In this document: piece after piece, positions 50,580 through 60,280 of the stretch
How the letters are laid out: each line of letters begins with the position of its first letter
Position numbering within the stretch: the stretch's first letter is position 1
Source of the DNA: Rotaria sordida
Lineage: Eukaryota > Rotifera > Eurotatoria > Philodinida > Philodinidae
DNA: 64,000 bases
Assembly (NCBI GenBank): GCA_905250125.1
Contig: CAJNOL010001383.1
Location: forward strand, 1-64,000
Direction: 5' to 3'
Notes under the pieces: generated by a model
The model's database searches: none
What the model saw: only the letters and a program-made list of their open reading frames with translations
What the model was told of the DNA's origin: nothing
Position numbers and translations under genes: made by a program

Positions 50580-51564
50580 AGTATATGCTTCTATACACGA
50601 GTAGAATAAGAGAGGATGAAAAGAAAGGAGATGAAGCCAAGAAGAGAACAACGTAATGATCAAAAAGTGATGAGGCCAACGAGAGAACACATATAGAAGA
50701 ATAATAGAGTAAGGACATAGCGTATGAATAGGGAGGTGGGAACAATACATATAATGTACGAGTGAACGATGATATAGAATGAGAAGTTCATTACGGCAGA
50801 GAGAGGAGAAGGTTCAATCATGCATAGATAAACGGAACAGTAACGCGATTATGAACAATACATGCCATTGATTGTATAGCAATACAGTGAGAAAGAAAAG
50901 ATATCACATAAGATAATACGCCCATTGGTACAGTGGTGTAAAAAAGATGTCGAAGAACAATCATACCCATTAATGAATCCTCATTGGAGACCATGATCCA
51001 ACTGAAAAGTGATTCATTTTCAAAAGCAGTATTTCATTATATAGTTGACTAGTGTAGTATTGTATTATAATTGATACTCAAAAGACAGTATTCGATAAGA
51101 TTATTGTTCGATTCGCTTATCTTCAAGAAATAACTGTATGGCAATAACAAACTTAATATAAGTTAAAAATCTACTGTAGATATCTCCTTGAAATGACTTT
51201 CGATATTTGACTCCATACTCATCGAAGTTTAGGAATTTCTTTCAAAATTAAATTTTAAAAAGTGGCCAGGAATAAGTAACGCTTATCGGATACAGTTTTG
51301 CTTACCCCAAGACTGAATTATTAGAAAATGTCATATGAGAGTTTAGGATAGAAGTGTGAACTTGAGGATGAAGTTGTTCTTCATTCCTCACTCATTTACA
51401 CACCTCACACTCATATATATCCACACCCCCTAAAACAATAAATTCGCATCATTAAAGTCAAATTATATTGACATCAATATACTCATTTCTCTCAATACAA
51501 AAAATTATCAAACGATCATTTTGTTCGTTGTTTCTTGTCATAAAAGAGCGAATTTTTATCGAGA

Positions 51565-52577
51565 CTATGACAAGAATGATTTCAAAGTAATACACATTAG
51601 CACAATTAACTTGATCATGTTTGAACACAATTTTTCACATCTCGATGGCACCATTGGACGATTGGCAGCTAAGCGATTGAACAAAACACTCAATCGTCGA
51701 CTTCCTTGAGCAAGACGTTGTTCGATTATTCCAATATTTCTTTCGTAGTAAATATCACCCAATGTAAAATTGACCGATGCATTCATCGTCATATTAGTTT
51801 CGTCCAAATAGACTTGCTGACAAACCACTTTGGAACTTTCACGAATCCATTGGTTGAAATCATCATCACTAGTTGTCGGTGTTTGACTAATCATGAGTGT
51901 ATGAACATACTCGTAATAACTTGTGATATTCGATCCGAAATCGCGTGACAATCGTATGTTGAGGAGCCCACTATCCCATAATGAGTGAAGATTCGTTGGA
52001 TATGTTTCATTCATGAAGTAGCCTAATTACAAAATTTACAACTTCGACTATTTTTGTTTTTTGGATTTAGGAATGAACATTTACCTCTGACTCTATTGCC
52101 TCCATTATCTTCTTGGAAACCGACATGTAACGGTTGATGAATATCAGCAACGTAGTGAACAAGAAACATGAGTGCTTCCTGATGTTGAACATCATCGAGA
52201 TTGGCATCAATGGCACGTTTTGAATAGTTCTTCAATGCACCCTCGATGCAGACACCATTGATACAATCTCTCGATGAATCATAGTTACAAGCCCAAGCTG
52301 GTGTATTGATGTAGTGTAGTGGTCGACTCCATTGCCAATTTGGATAACCAAATGAATTTGTATCCGGATAGAGAATATCATCAGCCCATATTGCTACAGC
52401 AGTCAAATTACCTGATAAATACCAAGGAACAAGAGATTTGACCCAGTGAGACGCTTCGTCAGTCAATTGACTCTGAGCTAGATGAGCCACGACACTGTGT
52501 CCAATTACACCCCAACTGTATACATCTTGTACGATTGCTCCACAGAGAATAATTATTGAGAAAAATGATGAAAACAT
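51565..52577 (-). CDS. Secreted P1/S1-type zinc nuclease
   Basis: Extracellular or lysosomal zinc-dependent endonuclease acting on single-stranded DNA and RNA. Two exons on the minus strand, 52577-52085 and 52022-51565, with a 62-nt intron (951 nt, 316 aa). A signal peptide (1-21) ends exactly before Trp22. Counting Trp22 as mature residue 1 places His27 at position 6 and Asp66 at position 45, the zinc ligands of P1 nuclease. Further ligand motifs follow: LHYINTP, HYVADIHQPLHVG, GGNRVRG and NLHSLWD. The intron falls between GGNRVRG and YFMNETY. A hydrophobic C-terminus (MIKLIVLMCITLKSFL) could be a GPI signal. The family is known from fungi, plants, protists and bacteria and is uncommon in animals, so horizontal origin is plausible; the intron shows it is domesticated. 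Confidence 0.95.
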
Positions 52578-54676
52578 TTAATTTTGTTTTGTTATTACGA
52601 TCGTAAATCTGATAGAGAAATATGAAACATAAAAATAGATTCATAAGAATACAAACTTGTGTTCTTATCGATGAGTCCTTTGCATTTAGAAGTGTATTTG
52701 TATACGTATCGAATGGCCTCGTCAACATGATACTATGAATTTAATAATGCCTACTATTTTCTTTCTATTGCTCTAATCCATCGAAAATATAGAGCACATA
52801 CTTTCAATCGTAGCTTATGCGCTCGCCATTATTTCAACCTATTATCTCTGTAAATATTCGGGATTTAGTTATCTTGTTAAACTTTTTTCTTATCAACATC
52901 GTAAGCAAATAGAGCTTGTTGTTGACGCATAAATTGATTGAAATGGTATAAAACGACGTACAGAACCATAAAAAGTGATTCAGGGAGATATAATCACAAT
53001 AGATTGTTCAAGTTGTTTTAACCCCTTAACGCCCCCCCCCCCTCAACGGATCATATTTGACCCATTTGTAGAACGATCAGAGAAAATAAAGGAAGCATGA
53101 GACTGACAAACTCCCAAAGCATTACTTGTAGGAAACTTCACAAGCTATTGATTGGTAAAAAAGTATTTTGTTTTATTGCTCTGCCTTCGAGATATATGAC
53201 TTACAAAATCGACAATTTTGAAAAACCTGCAAAAATTCGAATTTTTTTAAACAAAATGCTCTCTACTTACGGTCGATACAGGTCTCTTGGAATTTCTGTG
53301 TGATATTAATCGATAAAGAAATTCACTGCTGAATTAGATGTGTTTCGAAAGCTTCATGATAACTCCGCGAATTATACATACTAAGGAACACAATTGACCA
53401 TGTAGTCACCATTAGACAGATGGAGGGTAATTAGAAACAAAGTTAATATATGTGTTATAGATCTCAACTCATGAGAAGTCGAGATAGTATTTATCATGAA
53501 TTAAATTCCCTCAGACCTTATAAAATGACTCAGAGTGCAATAAACCCCTACCCCCTAAAATAAAAAGGCATGGCCTTCTATTACATTCCAGTGAATCGAC
53601 CTTTTTTTGGTAGCCTTCTATTATGAGTTTTTCGAAAAATTCCTTCTATAGCTATGCTCACTTTGTTGTCATCTTTTTCTATTAGTTTTACTCACTTCAA
53701 GCACTAAATTTAGTTTATTCGTTGATTGTATTGGAAATAGAAGAAGTTGCATTCATTCACTCACTCATTCACACTAATTAATTTTTTTCGCTCTGTCACT
53801 ATTGCATGTTATCTGTTGGAGAGAGTCGTATATTCGTTCGCGGTGTGATGCAACAGAACGGAAGAAAGAAAATATACAAATTTCTCATCCTATAAATAAC
53901 ATGCGCATCAGTGACACAACAAAAAAAGTAATTAATGTGAATCAGTGAGTGAATAAAGTTGACTGACATGGCATTCTATCATGTATAGTGAATCAACCGT
54001 TTAGAGGTGGCGTTCTACTTCGGGTGGCCTTCTATTATAGGGTGGCGTTTTATTTTGGGAGAGTGTTTACTAGTTAACATACGCAAGCTGCATTTTATCT
54101 CAATATTATCGTCATCACTCTAGAGACATTCCAAGATAAACTTGACCAAGAATGAGCAACTTAGCAGAACTGATGAATACTAGCGTATAAGTTAATATAC
54201 TTGTACAGATTCCGTCAATATTTACTATCAAAAAGTGGAACGAAAAAAAACCTACACTCAGTTTGATGTGTAGACGTTGCAATTGTTTGTACTCACCATT
54301 CGTTTGTTCTGCAAGCATTCGAAAAATATTTTACGATTAAGAGAAACATATTTTTTGATATTAAAAATTGAAAAGTGTGTTTGATTCTTTGTCAATGGAT
54401 ATTTAATTTCACTATCAGTTTACATGTTTGATTAATAGACAACATAAAAGAAGGTCTTTTCAAATAATTTGTGCTTTGTCGCATTTTCAAGACCTAATCT
54501 ACTATTTGACATGAGTTCATTATCATCCTTACTATCGAATATGAGTCTCCGTGTTCTCTATGGGTGTTTAATGGATTATGTATAGCAAGTCTTATCAAGA
54601 ATCAAAAGCAATCTTCAGCTGCCTATGTGTTGAGATATGGCAGTAGTCTGTCGAATTCCATTGCTAAGTTCGCAAC
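52578..54676. other. Intergenic, repeat-bearing stretch up to the assembly gap
   Basis: Upstream of the nuclease and before the gap. It holds a run of 11 C (53032-53042) and the mosaic repeat at 53570-54062. The 5' exon of the PHB depolymerase should lie here or inside the gap, but none of the short frames before 54676 can be supported as that exon. Confidence 0.5.
53570..54062. repeat. Mosaic repeat: inverted arms flanked by a tandem TTCTATT unit
   Basis: Arms at 53751-53800 and 53911-53953 are reverse complements (ATTCATTCACTCACTCATTC against GTGAATCAGTGAGTGAAT). Outside them, a directly repeated unit occurs six times: GGCCTTCTATTA (53575), AGCCTTCTATTA (53613), GGCATTCTATCA (53971), GGCGTTCTACTT (54009), GGCCTTCTATTA (54026), GGCGTTTTATTT (54043), several preceded by GGT. 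GTGAATC-ACC follows two of them. No coding capacity. Confidence 0.75.
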
Positions 54677-54776
54677 NNNNNNNNNNNNNNNNNNNNNNNN
54701 NNNNNNNNNNNNNNNNNNNNNNNNNNNNNNNNNNNNNNNNNNNNNNNNNNNNNNNNNNNNNNNNNNNNNNNNNNNN
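54677..54776. other. Assembly gap (100 N)
   Basis: Exactly 100 N, a conventional gap of unknown true size. It lies just upstream of the first visible exon of the PHB depolymerase. Confidence 1.
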
Positions 54777-54808
54777 ACTATTTTCGATAATAATATTATT
54801 ATTTCTAG

Positions 54809-56464
54809 AAATTATCTCAATACAATGTCGATCCTAGTGAAACATCAGTTTCTGGTTTATCTTCTGGTGCATTTTTTGCTACTCAAATACAAGTTGCATT
54901 TTCAGCCACTATAAAAGGTGCTGGAATAGTAGCAGGTGGTCCATATGATTGTGGAGCTCAAATGAGTTACACAAGTTGTATGTACACGAGCACTCCACCT
55001 ATAGCTAAGTCAATTTCAAATACAATGTCATGGAGTAGTAACAAAATCGACAACATTGAAAATCTTGCAAAGCACAAAGTTTATATGATTTCTGGAACTT
55101 CGGATTCAACTATTGGTACTTCTGTAATGAATCAGTTATATAAATATTATGTGACTGACGGTCAATTCATTCCGAGTGCAAATGTGGTGTTTAAGAAAGA
55201 CTTGCAATCGGCACATACTTTCCCAACTGATTTCGACAGCGCTGGTAATAATGGTTGTGGATCCACGAGTAGTCCTTATATAAGTAATTGCGGTTTTGAT
55301 GGAGCAGGAGCTATACTCGAACATATTTACGGTCCTTTGAAACCAAGAAATAATGGAGTACTCAGTGGAAAATTTATTGAATTTAGTCAAGCAGAATTTC
55401 TGACTAATCCAAGAAGTTCTGGAATGAGCGATACAGCGTGGATTTATGTACCTAAAAGCTGTGCTGATGGACAGACCTGTAAATTACATATAGCCTACCA
55501 TGGATGTGCACAAGGGTATGAAAAAGTTGGTGATAAATTCGTTAAAAATACAGGATACAATCGTTGGGCTGATACCAATAATATCATAGTTTTATATCCA
55601 CAAGCAATAGCTACAAATACAATAAGCATGGGAGGTGGAGCATCACTTCCAAATGCGAATGGATGTTGGGACTGGATTGGATGGTATGGAAGTGATTTTG
55701 ACGTTAAAAGTGGTAAACAATCGACTACTACGAAAAAAATGATTGATCGTATAACGAATGGTTTCAATCCAATCGATGCACCGGCAGGACTTGATGTCAC
55801 TGGTACTACAGACAATTCAGTTTCTCTTGTATGGAGACAAGTTTCAGGTGCAAGCGGTTATAATGTTTACAGAAATGGTGATAAAGTCAACAATGGACTA
55901 ATCAATGGCATCATATTTACAGACAATAATTTGAATTCTGGTACAACCTATACATATACTGTAAAAGCTGTTTCATCAACAGGCGCTGAAAGTACATCTT
56001 CAAATTCAGTTAGTGTTAAAACAACAGGTGAACCACCAGCTATAGAAGCACCAAACGGCTTAACAGTTACTGGCGTTACTTTTAATTCTATTACTTTACA
56101 ATGGGAATCAGCTACAGGCGCACAAAAATACAATGTTTATCGTAATGGAAATAAGCTGGTGGATGTTGGTATTACATCGTATACAGATACCGGCTTGAAT
56201 TCTGCAACTGATTATCTATATCAAGTTTCAGCCGTAAAAGACTCACAAGAAAGTCCAAAGTCCAACGAAGTCAAAGCTACAACACTTGCAGAGAAGATCT
56301 GTTTCAAAGACAGTAATTATAATCATGTAACTGCTGGAAGAGCTTATCACAGTTCAGGCTATGCATATGCTATTGGTTCGAATCAAAATATGGGACTTTT
56401 TAATATTCTTCAAAAAACAAATCTCTGCAAGATACAAGAAAACTATTACATTATCGAACAATAA
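54809..56464 (+). CDS. Bacterial-type PHB depolymerase with two FnIII domains, 5' end missing
   Basis: Secreted esterase related to extracellular poly(3-hydroxybutyrate) depolymerases. The visible exon is 54809-56464 (551 residues plus stop). TAG in frame at 54806-54808 is the splice acceptor, so at least one upstream exon carrying the start and signal peptide is lost in or before the gap. The Ser nucleophile box GLSSG is at 16-20; the acid is probably in GTSDSTIG; the catalytic His is in AHTFPTDF (His136), followed by GNNGCG. AYHGCAQGY and NGCWDWIGWYG are typical of the catalytic domain. FnIII domain 1 spans about 323-409 and FnIII domain 2 about 412-497. A small C-terminal domain with HVTAGRAY and GSNQNMGLFN follows, as in bacterial secreted hydrolases. 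The architecture is bacterial; the eukaryotic acceptor argues for a transferred gene rather than contamination. An ATG at 54962 would lose the nucleophile and is not the real start. Confidence 0.92.
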   Translation, partial: KLSQYNVDPSETSVSGLSSGAFFATQIQVAFSATIKGAGIVAGGPYDCGAQMSYTSCMYTSTPPIAKSISNTMSWSSNKIDNIENLAKHKVYMISGTSDSTIGTSVMNQLYKYYVTDGQFIPSANVVFKKDLQSAHTFPTDFDSAGNNGCGSTSSPYISNCGFDGAGAILEHIYGPLKPRNNGVLSGKFIEFSQAEFLTNPRSSGMSDTAWIYVPKSCADGQTCKLHIAYHGCAQGYEKVGDKFVKNTGYNRWADTNNIIVLYPQAIATNTISMGGGASLPNANGCWDWIGWYGSDFDVKSGKQSTTTKKMIDRITNGFNPIDAPAGLDVTGTTDNSVSLVWRQVSGASGYNVYRNGDKVNNGLINGIIFTDNNLNSGTTYTYTVKAVSSTGAESTSSNSVSVKTTGEPPAIEAPNGLTVTGVTFNSITLQWESATGAQKYNVYRNGNKLVDVGITSYTDTGLNSATDYLYQVSAVKDSQESPKSNEVKATTLAEKICFKDSNYNHVTAGRAYHSSGYAYAIGSNQNMGLFNILQKTNLCKIQENYYIIEQ

Positions 56465-59400
56465 CAAAAAAATGAAAACAACAAAATTTAAGAACACATT
56501 TTTACCAGATATTGTTAATAATAAATCAAATTAACAATAAACATAAATTTGAACACACATATATACCATGATTTTTCTAATTGTATCAAAAGACATGAAT
56601 TCGAAAATTCGCCTAAACACATATATTTTCTATCTATATTCTAAACAAGTAGTGCCTATCCACATATTAGTTAGCCTTTTTTTTCTGAAATAATGGAGTT
56701 ACATCCTATAATAAAAATCAGTAACAATCATGCAATTGTTTTCGCTATTCATTGCCATTTGTCACTCGAAAAATCACACAAAATACTTTTCCTTCCGTTC
56801 GTGACAGGCTTGCAATACATGTAAAGCAAATAACAAGTTAGCTCCTTCGGTTCAATTTAGTGAATATCTAATTGCATGTTATCAGTTAGAACTGAAACGA
56901 ATAAATCTGATATTCTAAACATAAATCTTAGAAAAAGTGACTGTTACTTTTCTAACGATGAGAATAACGTATATATAATGACAAAATGAAAGAGTAACTT
57001 ACCGTCACCCTCGATAATGATGTCTATTAAGCTACTTCGTATATCCAGAATCATCCTACTTCACATTAGTATACGCTTCTGTAGAAGAGAGTCCGTGAGA
57101 GAGAAGATAAAGAGGAAAGAGAAAAAGAAGATCAACAGACGATAACATTAATATCGATACAGGCAGAATCACCATTAGAAAAATCTATGTATTAGATTCA
57201 GTGCTAACTCAATGTCGGTTGTAGAGAACTTCATTAGCTATCGTTTGATAAAAAACATGTTGTTCCATTACTCTTTCTCTAGAATATATGACTTCGAAAA
57301 TCGATAGAATTGAAAAAACTTTAATCGAAAATTTTTTCGAGATGCACAATATAATATATGTTGACCAAAATGTCTACAATTGGATTAAATGCTCTTTGAA
57401 AGTTTTGCAATAGTATGATAGAAAAGAGATGCTAAGACATAGCGTGGAACATAGAACGACCATTATTGGTGATGACTTGAAGGTGTGGGTGTTAGTGTGG
57501 ATGTAAGTGTAGGTGCCATTGCGAGTGACGAACAGGTTGACACCCATACGCACACCCACAGCCAAAATTATCTTGTTCTATTTCTCTCATAAGATGCTGA
57601 ACAACCATTGGGATGACTACATCGTAAAAATAAACCGTAAAATAATCTACTATTGTGCTCAGAATAATAAACACTTCTGATGGAAACGTAGCATAATGTA
57701 CTCTTGTGAGTAGAATAATAAATCCTTTTAATGGAAATGTTGAATAATAAATCGTTAAATATGAGTCATATACCCTATTAATTTTCGTATACACTGAACC
57801 CTTCAAGGATTTATGGAAGATTTTTTAAAGTATAATGTTTGCGTATTGCGCAGCTTTTTTTATAGTGTAAGCAGGGTTATAGATCTAAGTTATAAACATG
57901 TGTGTGCAGGTGTAAGGGTATAGATCTAGGAAGTAGGTTTATGGATATAGGCTGAAGGATATATGTCTAAGGTTACAGATGTGAGGTATATGCATAAACA
58001 CATATATATTATGATAAGGAAGCAGAGATTCACTGATGGCTCTTGTTTCAGTTTATTATGGTCGTATAAGTTTATTTATGTGAAGATACAGTCGTAAACA
58101 TTACTGCATACTACTGTTTCCCCCGAAAGTACGACTACACCCACATCTCCACCCAGATCTACAGCCTAATCCGTACTCACATTCTCATTTACACCCACAC
58201 CGACACCAAATTCACTGAAAAATCCTCTACTCTGGAAATATATGGGTATCGGGTTGAATATCCATCGTGATGCTCACATATCTATACAGTTGAGTATTTT
58301 GAGTGAACTTGTCGTAACGAGTTGAGCATTCATTCCGTTACACCAAATCCACTCAAAATCCTCAGTTTTATAGATATATGGGTATCGAGATGGATACCAA
58401 ACTCGATAGCGATGAGTAGGTATCGAGCTGGGTATCAGTTTTGCTAAATGTCGTGACTTATAGTTCATCGTTATCCAGTGCATGGATATTATGACATCTC
58501 TTTAGTAATGAATTTCGTAAAGGCTACTTTTCACTTTCTTTCTGACTTCGATCAGCTGATTGATTGATACATAAATTTTCCTATTTCAAGCGAAAAAATT
58601 CTGATTCCAGTAAAACGTAATGTGAATATATAAATGAAAATAAATGCAGTGTTGAACAACTTACTTTTTTTTTCTTTATATTTTATTCGTTTAGTTTTCG
58701 ATCTTTTTCGACCATCTTCAAAACATAAATATAAATTTAATATAAACTTCATTATCATAACTAAAACCTAGATGTAAATCATTAAGCCACAACTATACGT
58801 TGCAACAAAAAAAAAAGTCATTTTCATTTATTTCATTTAGAAATGTAATATGTTTTGAAGAAAAACATTTCGTTGTCAACCCTAGAAATGATTGTTCATT
58901 TTTACAAATATATCAATTTTTTTCGATAGCCGACAGTCGAATCGGCTTCACATAACGATTCGTAGTTCAGTGGAACTCGAATGCCATCTTATTTATTCAA
59001 CAGCAGCAAGCATCAAAAAGGAGAATTATAGGGAGCAAAATCAAGAGGAACTTATGTACCAATTGCACTATGATTTTGCTGAAGTTTGCTCAACCTTTTC
59101 GTTCAATTATCATCCATTTTGAAGAGTAATCTTTATGCGTGCTGCTTTTAACACGTGTCATAAATCAAGAACACTAAAATATTTTGAATTCATTTGTCTT
59201 TTTCACAATAGATTTGAATATCACAAGTAGACAAACAGATAGAAAAACTATTATGTTATAGTACGACAATTATATTCAATGCGCACAATACCATAGTTAT
59301 ATTTTTAGTGCTTATTGATTATTTTACACACACTGAGTATTAAACACTATTTTTCATTAATAGATATTAATTTTCTTCATTGTCACAAAATTTTAATATT

Positions 59401-59659
59401 TGGACTAACTTTCATTTGACAATAGTGACATGTTTGTCGATAATAACTATATGAGTTGATAGTTCATGTTAATTGATATGCTAATGATTAAAATTTTCTT
59501 CATGACGATTGTTAATTAAGAACAATGATAAACAATATATTCCTGAAAATGAAACATTCGTCATATATTATGTTAATACAGAACACAATCTAGTATAAAA
59601 TGTATGTACACTAGAACATATACACACATCGATATTTGTAATATTTATTTTCAATAATT
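56465..59659. other. Intergenic, GT-rich degenerate repeats, no gene seen
   Basis: About 3.2 kb without a supported gene. A degenerate GT/GGG-rich patch at 57480-57560 and a CACCC-rich one at 58130-58215 flank text with repeated TAGATCTA-GG words (57880-58000). About 58235-58445 repeats the phrase ATATGGGTATCG. Confidence 0.5.
57880..58215. repeat. Degenerate GT-rich minisatellite-like tract
   Basis: At 57908-57990 words such as GGTGTAAGGGTATAGATCTA and GGATATAGGCTG recur imperfectly. On the other strand of 58130-58215, GTAGATCTGGGTGGAGATGTG and GGTGTGGGTGTAAATG recur. Similar GTGTGGGTGTTAGTGTGG text lies at 57483-57500. The common flavour is GTGTGGG with TAGATC. Confidence 0.5.
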
Positions 59660-60280
59660 ATGGACAACAGCTATTTTTCATCTTCTTCCACAGATTATTC
59701 TTTTGAATATTGTTCACCATCAATACCGACATACTTTTATTCAACATCGTTTACTGCATGTCCTGTTCATTCACCTCACCTATACTACTCATCTTCAACA
59801 CAATCGATGAATACATCTCCTGTTTCATATTCTTATTATCAACAACAACCACAAATATTCTCTTCTTCTGTTCAAAGACGCAAGTATCAGATATTTTTTA
59901 AATTAATCAACAAATTTTAACATAAAAAAACCTGGTATTCCATGTTTGTTGTTTGTATTTCTTTCTTTCTATTCTTATAGACATCAATATTCCAACTAGT
60001 TCTGATCGTACACCACTTCGTCGACATCAATGCTTTAAAAAACATGAACTTCAAATACTTCATCAAAGCTACATTCAAGATTCATATCCATCCATCGATG
60101 TTCTTCAACAATTAGCTTTACAATTGAATGTTTCTGTTGAGAAAGTTCGTGTAAGTTGATGTTTTCTTTTTTACAGTTTAGCATTATAACTCTCTGTTTG
60201 TTTGTCTTTTGTAGCAATGGTTCAAGAATCGACGTCATAGTGATAAGCAGAAGAAGCGAACAACTACACATGAACATTGA
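59660..60280 (+). CDS. Small divergent homeobox protein with Lys50
   Basis: Nuclear DNA-binding protein, 146 aa, three exons: 59660-59883, 60000-60150, 60215-60280 (441 nt). The N-terminal 75 residues are rich in Ser, Tyr, Thr and Gln (activation-domain-like). The homeodomain lies at about residues 81-140: Phe8, Leu16, Tyr25, Pro26 and Trp48-Phe49 are in place, and recognition helix WFKNRR gives Lys50-Asn51. The protein ends 3-5 residues after the homeodomain. Lys50 is known from Bicoid, Otx, Gsc, Pitx and Six proteins, but position 5 is His rather than Arg and overall similarity is low, so no class is assigned. The AG at 59979-59980 has the better T-rich tract, but using it puts TAG in frame; the AG at 59998-59999 keeps the frame and was chosen. 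Confidence 0.85.

Larger units (their letters stand above)
45504..51564. other. Gene-poor region with degenerate repeats
   Basis: About 6 kb with no supported intact gene. It contains the kinesin 3' UTR, the foldback element at 47060-47985, a short TA tract near 49077-49096, a possible thioesterase remnant near 50264-50500 and an 80-bp tandem duplication. Purine-rich text fills about 50590-50830 with no open frame of note. Confidence 0.55.

Noticed and set aside
50930..51000. Possible tRNA (TGGTACAGTGG, like an A box)
   Set aside because: No B box (GGTTCRANNCC) or cloverleaf follows at the right distance.
54564..54914. Open frames running across the N gap
   Set aside because: They exist only because N codons are read as open; neither flank matches the depolymerase or another family.
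54962..56464. ATG at 54962 as the start of the PHB depolymerase
   Set aside because: It would remove the GLSSG nucleophile box, which is open in frame back to the acceptor at 54808.
59981..60150. Homeobox exon 2 starting after the stronger acceptor at 59980
   Set aside because: With the only good donor (59884) it creates an immediate in-frame TAG; the acceptor at 59999 preserves the frame.
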